Origin: an uncultured Lachnospiraceae bacterium
GTDB lineage: Bacteria > Bacillota > Clostridia > Lachnospirales > Lachnospiraceae
Direction of reading: 5' to 3'
Length of the DNA: 64,000 nt
Assembly (NCBI GenBank): GCA_950097145.1
Contig: CATNCF010000009.1
Coordinates: 16,931 to 80,930, forward strand
Positions 32,717-41,392 of this stretch are shown piece by piece (positions within the stretch are counted from its first letter, which is position 1; each line of letters begins with the position of its first letter). The notes under the pieces are model-generated. The model was not told the DNA's origin and searched no databases. It saw nothing but the letters and a program-made list of their open reading frames with translations. Both the position numbers and the translations under genes were made by a program.

Positions 32717-34450
32717 TTAAAGCATCTTATTAATCATGGCGAGAACTTCTTTCCCCAGGTTCTCAGATTTCTTGTCTGCATCTGCAAGAGAGGTTCCCTT
32801 TACGCCATAGTAAAATTTTACTTTGGGCTCTGTTCCGGAAGGTCTAACACATACCCATGCATCATCATTGAGATCGTAATAGAGAACATTAGAACTTGGA
32901 AGGCCGGTAGGCTGTACTGCGCCTGTCTTCATATCCTTAATGATATCTGTCTTGTAATCTCTTGCTGACACCACCTGATAACCGCCAATTTCTGCTGGAG
33001 TATTTTCCCTTAAGGTATTCATAATTTCCTGGATCTTCTCTAATCCTTCAATCCCTTTTAAAGTGATGGATTTTACATCATCCTTATAGTATCCATAACG
33101 CTCGTACATTGCAATCATGGCATCCCACAAGGTCATGTTCTTCGTTTTATAATATGCTGCTGCTTCACATAACGTCATGGAAGCAACTACTGCATCTTTG
33201 TCTCTTGCATAAGTTCCGGTCAGACATCCATAACTCTCTTCCATACCAAAGAGATATGTTCCTTTGCCCGTATTTTCAAATTCCAGGATTTTCTGGCCGA
33301 TAAACTTGAATCCGGTAAGCACTTCCACCAATGCAATTCCATAATGTTTTGCAATTGCATCTGCCATATTCGTAGAAACAATGGATTTAATAAATGCTCC
33401 ATCAGCAGGAAGACCTTCTTTTTCTTTTTTCTGGCTAATTACATAATCGCCAATCAGGCAGCCTGACATATTTCCAGTAAGACTGTGATATTCTCCTGTC
33501 TTAGAGTCTTTCACATATACGCCAAGACGGTCAGCATCCGGGTCTGTAGCCAGAATCAGATCTGCATCTACTTCCTTTCCAAGCTTTAATCCAAGGGCAA
33601 ACGCTTCTTCCGCTTCTGGATTGGGATAACTTACAGTTGGAAATTCTCCATCTGGAAGCTCCTGCTCTGGTACCACATAAACATTCTCAAAGCCAAGTTC
33701 TTTTAAAACACGGCGCACTGGAATATTTCCAGTTCCATGAAGGGGAGTATACACAATTTTCAAATCTTTTGCCACTGCGTCAATGCAGTCCTGATGAAGT
33801 ACCAGACTCTTTAATTCTTCGATATAAGGATCGTCAATATCTTTTCCAATGACTATATAGAGCCCTGCGGCTTTCGCTTCTTCCTTATCCATGGTCTTCA
33901 CGGCGGCATAATCGGTTACTTTCTTAACCTCATCCATAATTCCCTTATCATGCGGAGGCGTAATCTGCGCTCCGTCTTCCCAATACACCTTGTAGCCGTT
34001 ATATTCTGGCGGATTATGGCTTGCAGTAATATTGATACCTGCAATACAGCCCAGTCTGCGCACTGCATAGGACAGTTCCGGTGTAGGTCTTAAGGATTCA
34101 AATACATATGCCTTTATCCCATTGGCTGCTAGACAAAGCGCGGCTTCATCTGCAAATTCCGGGGACATTCTTCTGGAGTCATAGGCAATTGCCACGCCCT
34201 TTGCCTGTCCGTTTACAGATGCAATATAATTTGCCAGTCCCTGGGTTGCCTTACGCACGGTATAGATATTCATACGATTCGTTCCAGCTCCAATAACTCC
34301 CCGCAGCCCTGCAGTGCCAAACTCCAAATCCATGTAGAAACGTTCTTCAATTTCCTTCTGATCATCTGCGATGCCTCGAAGCTCTGCTTTGGCCGCCTCA
34401 TCAAAATAAGGGTTATTTAACCATTCGTTATAAAGTTCCTTGTAATCCAT
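32717..34450 (-). CDS. pgcA: Phosphoglucomutase / phospho-sugar mutase
   Basis: A 577-residue alpha-D-phosphohexomutase interconverting glucose 1- and 6-phosphate, feeding UDP-glucose and cell-wall polymers. The active-site serine loop is TASHNPPEYNGYKVYW, the metal loop DPDADRLGV, the sugar-binding loop GMEESYGCL and the phosphate site RPSGTEPKVKFYY. The length matches Bacillus PgcA (581). The ATG at 34450 follows AAGGAGGAAGAAG; a promoter lies at 34502-34530. Confidence 0.94.
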   Translation of the reverse strand: MDYKELYNEWLNNPYFDEAAKAELRGIADDQKEIEERFYMDLEFGTAGLRGVIGAGTNRMNIYTVRKATQGLANYIASVNGQAKGVAIAYDSRRMSPEFADEAALCLAANGIKAYVFESLRPTPELSYAVRRLGCIAGINITASHNPPEYNGYKVYWEDGAQITPPHDKGIMDEVKKVTDYAAVKTMDKEEAKAAGLYIVIGKDIDDPYIEELKSLVLHQDCIDAVAKDLKIVYTPLHGTGNIPVRRVLKELGFENVYVVPEQELPDGEFPTVSYPNPEAEEAFALGLKLGKEVDADLILATDPDADRLGVYVKDSKTGEYHSLTGNMSGCLIGDYVISQKKEKEGLPADGAFIKSIVSTNMADAIAKHYGIALVEVLTGFKFIGQKILEFENTGKGTYLFGMEESYGCLTGTYARDKDAVVASMTLCEAAAYYKTKNMTLWDAMIAMYERYGYYKDDVKSITLKGIEGLEKIQEIMNTLRENTPAEIGGYQVVSARDYKTDIIKDMKTGAVQPTGLPSSNVLYYDLNDDAWVCVRPSGTEPKVKFYYGVKGTSLADADKKSENLGKEVLAMINKML

Positions 34451-34501
34451 CTTCTTCCTCCTTGCTTTTACAGTAATTTTATCACTCATCTACATAATTC
34501 T

Positions 34502-34530
34502 ATCATACTTCATGAGATGATTTTTCTCAA
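34502..34530 (-). promoter_or_regulatory. Promoter of the phosphoglucomutase gene
   Basis: Minus strand: TTGAGA (34525-34530), 17 bases, TATGAT (34502-34507). Confidence 0.6.
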
Positions 34531-34563
34531 CTACTTTTTGATTCTTTTTCCAGTATTTTTGCA

Positions 34564-34730
34564 ACAGTTCAGCCATGGTCAGCATCATGGGCGAATCATG
34601 CTGGCATGAATAAGCACACCCTACAAACCATGAGCAGAATGCCCCTTAAGCCCCAGACAGAAGCTGCTGCTGCAGACAGCCTGCTTTGCAGGCGGTCTGT
34701 GGCTTGTCTAAGGGGCATGGGCTGAACTGT
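34564..34730. repeat. Nested inverted-repeat element between pgcA and the Asn-rich lipoprotein
   Basis: Three nested pairs are visible: 34564-34574 with 34720-34730 (11 bp perfect), 34639-34648 with 34709-34718 (10 bp perfect), and 34649-34658 with about 34697-34706 (9 of 10). They end in a CCTGC/GCAGG tip hairpin near 34680-34692. A side hairpin (CAGCAT/ATGCTG, about 34580-34603) sits in the outer arm. The whole folds as a branched, tRNA- or MITE-like structure about 167 bases long, unlike a simple terminator. It contains no reading frame. Confidence 0.6.
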
Positions 34731-34740
34731 TACATATTTT

Positions 34741-36246
34741 TTAGTCCAAACCTCCATCTATTCTTCCGCTTCCTGTATTATCATTATTGTTATTGGAATT
34801 ATTGTTACTGCTGTTGTTATTATTGCTATTGGAATTATTATTGCTGCTGTTATTATTACTATTGGAATTATTGTTACTGCTATTGTTATTATTATTGGAA
34901 TTATTATTGCCGCTGTTGTTATTATTGCTATTGGAATTATTATTGTTGTTATTATTGTTACTGTTGTTATTATTGCTATTGTTGCTGTTATTATTATTGT
35001 TGTTACTGTTATTATTGTTCGTGTTATTACGATTACTGTTATTATTATTGCTGTTGTTATTGTTCAGCGTATTATTCCGATTATTATTGGTACTGCTTCC
35101 TGGTGTATTTGTTCTATTATTGGTATTCGTACCCTTGCTGCCGCTGGTATTATTGTTGGTACTTCCACTGGCTTGGCCGCTTCCGGAGGTAGAAATGGTC
35201 TCGTCCTTTTTATCCTCCTCCTTGCTGGTCATCTTAATAGGAAGCTCTGCCTCTGAAGAATTTACAATCAATGTTCTCTTCCAGTCGGCATAACCTTCCG
35301 CCTTGGCGGTCAACTGATGGACTCCGTAACTTACCTGAATGGGCTGGCTGATATCCACCGGTTGTCCATCCAATTGTACCACGGCTTGTTCCGGAGTTAC
35401 CTTAAACTTAATCTGGCACTGCTTCGGACCTTCGCCTTTTAATTCGTCCAAATTTACTTTTACCTCACGGTTTGCTTCCACTGTAATATTCCTGCTTCCG
35501 CCGTAACCGTTGTTTGCCACCGCAAGAAGATATGTTCCCTCTGGCACTTCAATCCGCATCTGTGGAGTAATCTTTTTGGATAATATATTTCCAATGGTTA
35601 TATAACCTCCCTGGAACAAATCTGTATTCTCCAGTACGACTGTTCCATGTCCGGCATCCACCTGAATCACATAAATGTGCTGGCCCACTCCTTTCATGCA
35701 GATATTATCATGCTCACTGATTTCAGAAACGGAAATCTTACTTTGTCCGTGTAAAACCAGAAGATTTTCATCAAAATAATAGCTTTCTTTTCCCACTGTC
35801 AGGCTGTTCTGTTCTTTGTCCAAAGTAAAATTATACAAATCATCATATGTAAAAGCATCTTTAGAAATCTGAACGGCAGTGAGCTTTTCATCCTCCTCTT
35901 CAACGGTAACCAAATCCCCCTGGGAAAGCTGTCCGATAGCAAGACTGTCTCCATATTTATTCCTAATGTAAGTGCCGCCTGTATAAGAGTAAGGCTTCTC
36001 ACGTCCTGTTTCACAATCCCGAAGGGTCAGAAGCTGGTGCTCTGTGTCAATGCCCGTAACCGCATAAAGAATCTCCGGAATCTGTATTTCTTCCTCCGTT
36101 TCCTCCTGGCTGTCCTCTTCCTGCCGTTTCACGTAAATTTCACTGCCGTCTGTAATTTTCTTTTTCTCTTGCCCGCAGCCTGCTGCAACAGTAAGAAGCA
36201 GCAGGAGCAGAAACAGTCTATGTATTTTTCTCTTTTGCAACTTCAT
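34741..36246 (-). CDS. PEGA-domain lipoprotein with long Asn/Ser-rich tail
   Basis: A 501-residue exported lipoprotein. The signal peptide ends in the lipobox VAAGC (Cys about 25). Residues 60-260 form a beta-rich module of unknown type (GIDTEHQLLTLRDCETGREKP). A PEGA surface domain is at about 270-345 (VTPEQAVVQLDGQPV, YGVHQLTAKAEGYADW). The last ~145 residues are a low-complexity Asn/Ser/Thr tail, coded by AAT/AAC/AGC triplet runs. The lipid anchor and the PEGA domain point to the cell surface; the disordered tail may span the wall. A spore-coat role is conceivable because cotS lies directly upstream, but is not shown. Confidence 0.75.
   Translation of the reverse strand: MKLQKRKIHRLFLLLLLLTVAAGCGQEKKKITDGSEIYVKRQEEDSQEETEEEIQIPEILYAVTGIDTEHQLLTLRDCETGREKPYSYTGGTYIRNKYGDSLAIGQLSQGDLVTVEEEDEKLTAVQISKDAFTYDDLYNFTLDKEQNSLTVGKESYYFDENLLVLHGQSKISVSEISEHDNICMKGVGQHIYVIQVDAGHGTVVLENTDLFQGGYITIGNILSKKITPQMRIEVPEGTYLLAVANNGYGGSRNITVEANREVKVNLDELKGEGPKQCQIKFKVTPEQAVVQLDGQPVDISQPIQVSYGVHQLTAKAEGYADWKRTLIVNSSEAELPIKMTSKEEDKKDETISTSGSGQASGSTNNNTSGSKGTNTNNRTNTPGSSTNNNRNNTLNNNNSNNNNSNRNNTNNNNSNNNNNNSNNSNNNNSNNNNNNNNSNSNNNNSGNNNSNNNNNSSNNNSNSNNNSSNNNSNSNNNNSSNNNSNNNNDNTGSGRIDGGLD
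34770..35090. repeat. Triplet microsatellite coding for the Asn-rich tail
   Basis: Runs of ATT and TTG/CTG triplets on the plus strand (AAT, AAC, AGC, AGT on the coding strand). Such runs mutate by slippage in steps of three bases, so tail length should differ between strains without frameshift. Confidence 0.85.
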
Positions 36247-36256
36247 TCCTCCCGTC

Positions 36257-37300
36257 TCATGTACTTATCAGATGCAGAAAATTCTCCCTGTCTTCATTCT
36301 GAACAATAATCTTCTGCAGTTTTTCCAAATTTCTTCCACAGACCCATGCCTTGCTGGTGTTAAAATAATGGTTTGCAATCTTCCAGAACTTCTCTGGATA
36401 AGCAAGGCGGATATAAAGCTGATTCATTTCCTGACGGCTCAGCTCTCTCACATCATTATAAGCCTTCAGCATATCCATGCCAAGCCCCATATTCCAGTTA
36501 TGTTTTTCCAGAATCTTACGCATGAAATTCCCCAGATCCGCTGCCTGTACATCATAAGTTGCTTTTTCAAAATTCAGAACTGCCATTCCTTTCCGCAGAA
36601 AAATCACATTATGCTGGTTATAATCTCCATGGCAAATGCCATAGATCCCGTCAACCTCCTGGGATTCATCCTTGTTCTGCAGCTCCTGCTGTAAAGAAAC
36701 CACATTCAATGCTTCCTCATAAAATAAATCAAAACTGCGCAAAAATTCCATCTCAAAATCATTTTTCTTTTTGCGGTTAAAAATGAAATTCCGAACTTTC
36801 TTCAATTCTCTGGTATGCCTGTCATTTTCTCTCAGAAGGCTGTCATCCTGAATTTGGAGATAATCTGGAATCTCTTCTGGAAATGTTCTGAGAATACTAT
36901 GTAGTTCTGCAAGCCGCCGGATGGCGCGTAAAATATCTTCCCGGCTCTTGGTATCACATTCCCTGCCCTCATACCAGTCGCGCACCATATAGGCTGTTCC
37001 GTCTACATCTCTGGCAAGGGTTTTTTCCTCACTGGTCCGGACAATGCAGTCCACCTGTTCTTGTCCATGCCCTGCTAAAAACTGCAGGAGATGGTACAGG
37101 AAATCTGCTCTTCCCTCTGAACCTCTGTATTCTTTTAAAATTTTTAGTCCCTGGCTGGTCTCACAAATCAATGCGCCTCTGCCCTTTACTGTCTGCTTTA
37201 CCTCAAAAGGATATTGCTCCAGAATCAGATTTTCTCGATTATACACATAAACCCCTCCACCATGATATTCACAAATCCATTTCTTGTGTCTTTCTATCAT
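36257..37300 (-). CDS. CotS-family spore coat protein (kinase-like fold)
   Basis: A 347-residue protein of the aminoglycoside-phosphotransferase/CotS fold. It has a nucleotide-binding lobe (LKILKEYRGSEGRADFLYHL), a Brenner-type catalytic loop YGICHGDYNQHN (about 225-236), followed by VLNFEKATYDVQAADLGNFMR with Asn-Phe-Glu where kinases have a metal-binding Asp-Phe/Asp. That Asp-to-Asn change could make it a pseudokinase. CotS-like proteins are found in spore coats of bacilli and clostridia. It precedes the Asn-rich lipoprotein with a 10-base gap. Confidence 0.82.
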   Translation of the reverse strand: MIERHKKWICEYHGGGVYVYNRENLILEQYPFEVKQTVKGRGALICETSQGLKILKEYRGSEGRADFLYHLLQFLAGHGQEQVDCIVRTSEEKTLARDVDGTAYMVRDWYEGRECDTKSREDILRAIRRLAELHSILRTFPEEIPDYLQIQDDSLLRENDRHTRELKKVRNFIFNRKKKNDFEMEFLRSFDLFYEEALNVVSLQQELQNKDESQEVDGIYGICHGDYNQHNVIFLRKGMAVLNFEKATYDVQAADLGNFMRKILEKHNWNMGLGMDMLKAYNDVRELSRQEMNQLYIRLAYPEKFWKIANHYFNTSKAWVCGRNLEKLQKIIVQNEDRENFLHLIST

Positions 37301-37318
37301 ATGTGAAGAGGCTGCATT

Positions 37319-38656
37319 CTATTCAGATTTTTGTTCTGTTTTTACCAAATTCATTAAAATTTCCCTTGTATTATCTTCTGGAACTTCCAGGACATGCATC
37401 AAAAGACGGTTTAACATCACCCCGATCTCTTTCCCCCGCTCCAGTCCCAGTTCCATCATATCTAAACCATTTACTGCAAGATCTTTTAACTCCAGGCACT
37501 GCTCTTTCTCAAGAATCGCCTGGTACATCGCCTCATATTCGTCAATCAGCTCAAGTTTCTCCCTGCGCCTGTAATTATTTTTGGCCAAGGTATCGGCCCG
37601 CTTCACTTCAAATAAATCCGGATACTGCTCCAGGCCCACACGGTGAATGGCACGGCGCACAGAAGGTTCTTTTAAAGAAGGCCTGTCGTCGTGCCAGGCA
37701 ATGAGATTGGTCACCTTTCGTATCGTATCATTGTCAAATTTTAAACGGCGCAAAATTGTTTTTGCTATTTTAGCGCCTTCTGCAGGATGTCCATAAAAAT
37801 GATAAATGCCATTCTCATCTACCGTTTTACAAACCGGTTTTCCCACATCATGAAGCAGCATTGTTAGACGGAGAATCTTGTCCTTACGGATATTCTGCAT
37901 TGCCAGTATGGAGTGCTCTCCCACGTTATGCCTGTGGTAACGGTTATTCTGAGGCGTCTCCATCATTGCATCAAACTCCGGCAAAAATACGCGGCTCATT
38001 CCCAGCTCGCAGACTGTACGCATTTCCTCTGGATGATCTGAAATCAGCAGTTTCACAAGTTCTGCCTGTATCCGCTCCGCACTGATTTTCGCAAGACTGG
38101 AAGCAAGGGCGGAAATGGCTGTTTTGGTCTGTTCCTCTATGGTAAACCCAAGCTGCGCGGCAAACCGGACTGCACGCATCATTCGCAGTGCATCTTCCGT
38201 AAATCGGTGCATTGGATTTCCCACGCATCGGATTACTTGTCTGTGAATATCCTCCATGCCGTGAAATGCGTCAATCAGACCTTCTGTCTCATTGTATGCC
38301 ATGGCATTAATCGTAAAATCCCTGCGCTTTAAATCTTCCAACAGATTTGCAGTAAAAACCACCTCTTTGGGATGTCTCTGATCCTCATATTCCCCATCAA
38401 TCCGGTAGGTTGTGACCTCAAATCCTTCTGAGCCTTCCAGCACAGTAACTGTCCCATGCTGGATGCCTGTGTCGACAGTTTTCGGAAAAAGCTCCTTAAC
38501 CTGCTGTGGAGACGCTGAAGTGGTAATATCCCAATCACCCGGAGTCCTTCCCAATATGGAATCCCTGATACAGCCGCCTACCGCATATGCTTCATAACCA
38601 GCCTGTATCAATGTATTTATAATAAATTTCACTTTTCCGGGTAACTGAATTGTCAT
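37319..38656 (-). CDS. cca: CCA tRNA nucleotidyltransferase / poly(A) polymerase family
   Basis: A 445-residue enzyme that adds or repairs the 3' CCA of tRNAs. The nucleotidyltransferase motifs are GGCIRDSILGRTPGDWDI (about 28-45, with the DxD catalytic pair) and RRDFTINAMAYN. An HD-type helical domain follows (LLHDVGKP near 266 and HGHPAEG-like YGHPAEGA), as in many clostridial enzymes. tRNA-Tyr and tRNA-Pro of this window lack encoded CCA, so the enzyme is needed for their maturation. Confidence 0.93.
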   Translation of the reverse strand: MTIQLPGKVKFIINTLIQAGYEAYAVGGCIRDSILGRTPGDWDITTSASPQQVKELFPKTVDTGIQHGTVTVLEGSEGFEVTTYRIDGEYEDQRHPKEVVFTANLLEDLKRRDFTINAMAYNETEGLIDAFHGMEDIHRQVIRCVGNPMHRFTEDALRMMRAVRFAAQLGFTIEEQTKTAISALASSLAKISAERIQAELVKLLISDHPEEMRTVCELGMSRVFLPEFDAMMETPQNNRYHRHNVGEHSILAMQNIRKDKILRLTMLLHDVGKPVCKTVDENGIYHFYGHPAEGAKIAKTILRRLKFDNDTIRKVTNLIAWHDDRPSLKEPSVRRAIHRVGLEQYPDLFEVKRADTLAKNNYRRREKLELIDEYEAMYQAILEKEQCLELKDLAVNGLDMMELGLERGKEIGVMLNRLLMHVLEVPEDNTREILMNLVKTEQKSE

Positions 38657-38672
38657 TTTTCACGCCTGCTTT

Positions 38673-39110
38673 CTACTGACAGCATTTCGCAACAACCTGA
38701 TTGATCACTTTGCCGTCTGCCTTGCCCTTTAACTCTGCCATTACTGCTTTCATAATCTGCCCTTTGTTCTTTGTTGCCATTACCTCTGCAAACTTGTCTG
38801 TAATATAAGCTTCCACCTCTTCTTCAGACATCATTGCAGGAGCATATTCCTGAATTACGTCATGGCGAAGCTGATACTCCTCCAGAAGATCGGTACGGTC
38901 TGCCGGACAGGTATCTAACTGCTCTTTTGCTGTCTTCAATTCCTTTAAAATCACGCGGTCCACCAGGGATTCTGGAATGTCTTCGCGGCATCCCTCGTCA
39001 ATGGCTGCCTTCTTCACGGCTGAAACAAGTGCAGAAATTGCGTCTTTTCTTCCCTTATTCCTTGCCTTCATAGCTGCAATCATATCTCCCTGCAGAGTTT
39101 TCATATTCAT
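38673..39110 (-). CDS. yqeY: GatB/YqeY domain-containing protein
   Basis: A 145-residue stand-alone YqeY protein resembling the tail domain of GatB. N-terminal helix (MKTLQGDMIAAMKARNKGRKDAIS), segment (YITDKFAEVMATKNKGQIMK) and terminal KGKADGKVINQVV are typical. The tail domain binds tRNA in GatB; free YqeY has no firm role. It is in a run with cca. Confidence 0.88.
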   Translation of the reverse strand: MNMKTLQGDMIAAMKARNKGRKDAISALVSAVKKAAIDEGCREDIPESLVDRVILKELKTAKEQLDTCPADRTDLLEEYQLRHDVIQEYAPAMMSEEEVEAYITDKFAEVMATKNKGQIMKAVMAELKGKADGKVINQVVAKCCQ

Positions 39111-39154
39111 AATATTGATTCCTCCTGTTCCATTATTATTTACTGTATGTCCCG

Positions 39155-40537
39155 TTACAATACACGTCTGACCGTAACAATGGGACGGTACGTTGCATTA
39201 TCATAAGCTACAATTCCATATGCCGTTCCTTTGGCATGGACAATCTGTCCATTTCCCATATAAATTGCCACATGCCCGTTATAGCAGATAATATCGCCTG
39301 CTTTGGCATTGGCATAACTGACTTCCCTTCCCACAGAACGCTGGGCATAAGAATAGCTTGGAATGCTGATTCCAAAATGTGCAAACACATAACTGGTAAA
39401 ACCGCTGCAGTCTGCGCCTGTATTGGGGTCTTTGCCTCCCCATACATAAGGATTGCCCACAAAATTCATAGCATACTGAACCACGGAACTTCCGCTAACG
39501 CCAGTAGAATACCCTGGATCCTGGCCGCCTCCATCTGAGGTCCCTCCTGTACTTTCTTCTCCGCCCGAACCTCCGCTGGTTCCTCCTGTGCTTCCGCCTC
39601 CATCTGAGCCGCCTGCCGTATCTGAATTCGAATCTGTGTTTCCTCCCGTATTTCCGCCTGTATCTGTACCTCCTGCCGTACTATCCTCAGCGCCGCTATT
39701 CCCGGCAGAATTTTGTGTTCTTAAGCGCTGCTGGCGCTGAAGTTCCTGCTGACGCTCCCGCTCCTCACGTTCCCGGCGTTCCTGTTCTTCACGCTCCCGC
39801 CGCTCCCGCTCCTCACGCTCATTTTCCTGGGCAATAATTACATTCTGCTTCGTAATCGTATCCTGATACTGGGCTGCAAGAGTCTGAGCTTCTGCCAGCA
39901 GATGATCAAAATTTGTCACCTCTTCCTTCTTCTGGGCAATCACAGTACGATAATTTTCCTCTGCCGCCTGAAATTCCTGCCGTTTCTCTTCCAGGGCTGC
40001 AACTTCTTTCTTCTGTTTCTTCTGCAGTTTTGCAACCTGTTTTTTCGTATTCTCGTATTCCGTCAGAAGATTTCTGTCATAATCATATACCTGATTGACG
40101 TATTCCACACGATTCAAAAGATCCGCAATGCTCTTAGACTCCAGAATACTGGTAAGCATGGCGCTGTCGCCTTTTTCATACATAAATCGGATCCGCAGCT
40201 TCATTGCTTCATACTGGTTTTTCTCATCCTGCTTTGCCTGTTTTAGATCTTCCTTCGTTTGGGCCAGCTCATCCTGTTTAATAGCCAGCTCTTCTTCCAG
40301 TGTAGATAATTTTACAATTACATTTACCAGCTCCGCATCCAGAGCATTTATTTCCTCCTCAAGCTGTCCCTGTTCCTGTTCTATATTATCTATTTCATTC
40401 TGTTTTGACTTTAAATTCTGTTCCGCCTTCTTCTTGGCATTTTCCGCATCTGACTTCTTGTCCGCCAGAGCAACATTAAACTGTGAAATACCCAGAGTAA
40501 TTACCAGCAATACCGCCATCAATTTCTTTGATTTCAT
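39155..40537 (-). CDS. Secreted coiled-coil NlpC/P60 peptidoglycan endopeptidase (PcsB-like)
   Basis: A 460-residue exported hydrolase. It has a signal peptide (about 1-25, cleaved after VALA), a long coiled coil (about 30-260, with an RERREREEQE-type Arg/Glu run), a Gly/Ser/Thr-rich linker (about 275-345), and an NlpC/P60 domain (about 350-460) with catalytic Cys in GADCSGF, His in GHVAIYMG and His in IVHAKG. It cuts D-Glu-DAP type bonds in cell-wall peptides, and the coiled coil suggests control by FtsEX, as for PcsB/CwlO. It has its own promoter at 40574-40602. Confidence 0.9.
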   Translation of the reverse strand: MKSKKLMAVLLVITLGISQFNVALADKKSDAENAKKKAEQNLKSKQNEIDNIEQEQGQLEEEINALDAELVNVIVKLSTLEEELAIKQDELAQTKEDLKQAKQDEKNQYEAMKLRIRFMYEKGDSAMLTSILESKSIADLLNRVEYVNQVYDYDRNLLTEYENTKKQVAKLQKKQKKEVAALEEKRQEFQAAEENYRTVIAQKKEEVTNFDHLLAEAQTLAAQYQDTITKQNVIIAQENEREERERREREEQERREREERERQQELQRQQRLRTQNSAGNSGAEDSTAGGTDTGGNTGGNTDSNSDTAGGSDGGGSTGGTSGGSGGEESTGGTSDGGGQDPGYSTGVSGSSVVQYAMNFVGNPYVWGGKDPNTGADCSGFTSYVFAHFGISIPSYSYAQRSVGREVSYANAKAGDIICYNGHVAIYMGNGQIVHAKGTAYGIVAYDNATYRPIVTVRRVL

Positions 40538-40573
40538 AAATTAGCTCCTTTCTGGTTTTCGTTGTCCTAACTG

Positions 40574-40602
40574 ATTATAACATCATCGTTCCGGGATAGC
40601 AA
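40574..40602 (-). promoter_or_regulatory. Promoter of the NlpC/P60 gene
   Basis: Minus strand: TTGCTA (40597-40602), 17 bases, TATAAT (40574-40579). Confidence 0.65.
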
Positions 40603-40687
40603 CCGGAGAATCTCAGGGTACTTTAAATAATCGTTATTATTCACTGCAACGTAACATCAAGCCCCCATCAAAGATGAGGGCTTGTCC

Positions 40688-41215
40688 TTAGAATTCTGGT
40701 TCAATCAGTCCATAAGTGCTTCCTTTTCTCTTATACACCACATTGACCTGTTCTGTTTCTGCATTCTGAAATACGAAAAAGTTGTGTCCCAGCAGTTCCA
40801 TCTGGACACAAGCATCTTCTGGATACATGGGTTTCATCCCAAAGCGTTTGGTACGTATGATCTTCACATCTTCATCGTCTTCCACTTCTTTATCAATATA
40901 TTCTTTCTGGAAATTAGGCGCTGACTGCTTCTGATCTACAATCTTATTCTTGTATTTCTTTAACTGCCGCTCAATGACTTCTTCCACCAGATCAATGGAA
41001 ACGTACATGTCATTACTCACCTGCTCAGAACGAATAATATTTCCCTTAACAGGAATGGTAACTTCAATTTTCTGGCGCTCCTTTTCTACGCTCAAGGTTA
41101 CAAGAATATCCGTTTCCGGTGTAAAATATCTCTCTAATTTAGATAATTTATCCTGTACTGCCTGCTTTAAGCCTTCGGTTACTTCGATATTTTTTCCACT
41201 AATTGTGATTCGCAT
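40688..41215 (-). CDS. hpf: Ribosome hibernation promoting factor, long form
   Basis: A 175-residue protein. The N-terminal domain (MRITISGKNIEVTEGLKQAV to about 100) binds the decoding centre. The C-terminal domain (about 118-175, with KRFGMKPMYPEDACVQMELLGHNFFVF) dimerises two ribosomes into a 100S particle. The start at 41215 follows AAAGGGG. It has its own promoter (41253-41281) and is monocistronic; the downstream hairpin 40659-40684 may end it. Confidence 0.93.
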   Translation of the reverse strand: MRITISGKNIEVTEGLKQAVQDKLSKLERYFTPETDILVTLSVEKERQKIEVTIPVKGNIIRSEQVSNDMYVSIDLVEEVIERQLKKYKNKIVDQKQSAPNFQKEYIDKEVEDDEDVKIIRTKRFGMKPMYPEDACVQMELLGHNFFVFQNAETEQVNVVYKRKGSTYGLIEPEF

Positions 41216-41252
41216 GGTGTCCAACCCCTTTGCCGTTTATTTTGATACATGC

Positions 41253-41281
41253 ATTATAGCATATTTATCTTTTCAATACAA
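41253..41281 (-). promoter_or_regulatory. Promoter of hpf
   Basis: Minus strand: TTGTAT (41276-41281), 17 bases, TATAAT (41253-41258). Confidence 0.6.
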
Positions 41282-41300
41282 TAAATCTTCCTGGGTTTTC

Positions 41301-41329
41301 TTGACATTTCAAGGACAGGATCATAATAT
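41301..41329 (+). promoter_or_regulatory. Promoter of the FabG-like gene
   Basis: TTGACA (41301-41306), 17 bases, TAATAT (41324-41329), divergent from hpf. Confidence 0.65.
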
Positions 41330-41392
41330 TACTTCGTCGGTTATAAATTGTACGATCTGATAATACAACAATAGCAAAAGGAGCTTATACTT

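Noticed and set aside
34770..35090. Possible CRISPR-like array because of the regular repeats
   Set aside because: The repeats are 3-base units without unique spacers and lie inside a coding frame; no cas gene is near.
34686..35293. Two long plus-strand frames, one poly-Leu and one poly-Tyr/Cys
   Set aside because: They are mirror images of the AAT/AAC/AGC triplet runs coding the Asn-rich tail on the minus strand; they lack binding sites and natural composition.
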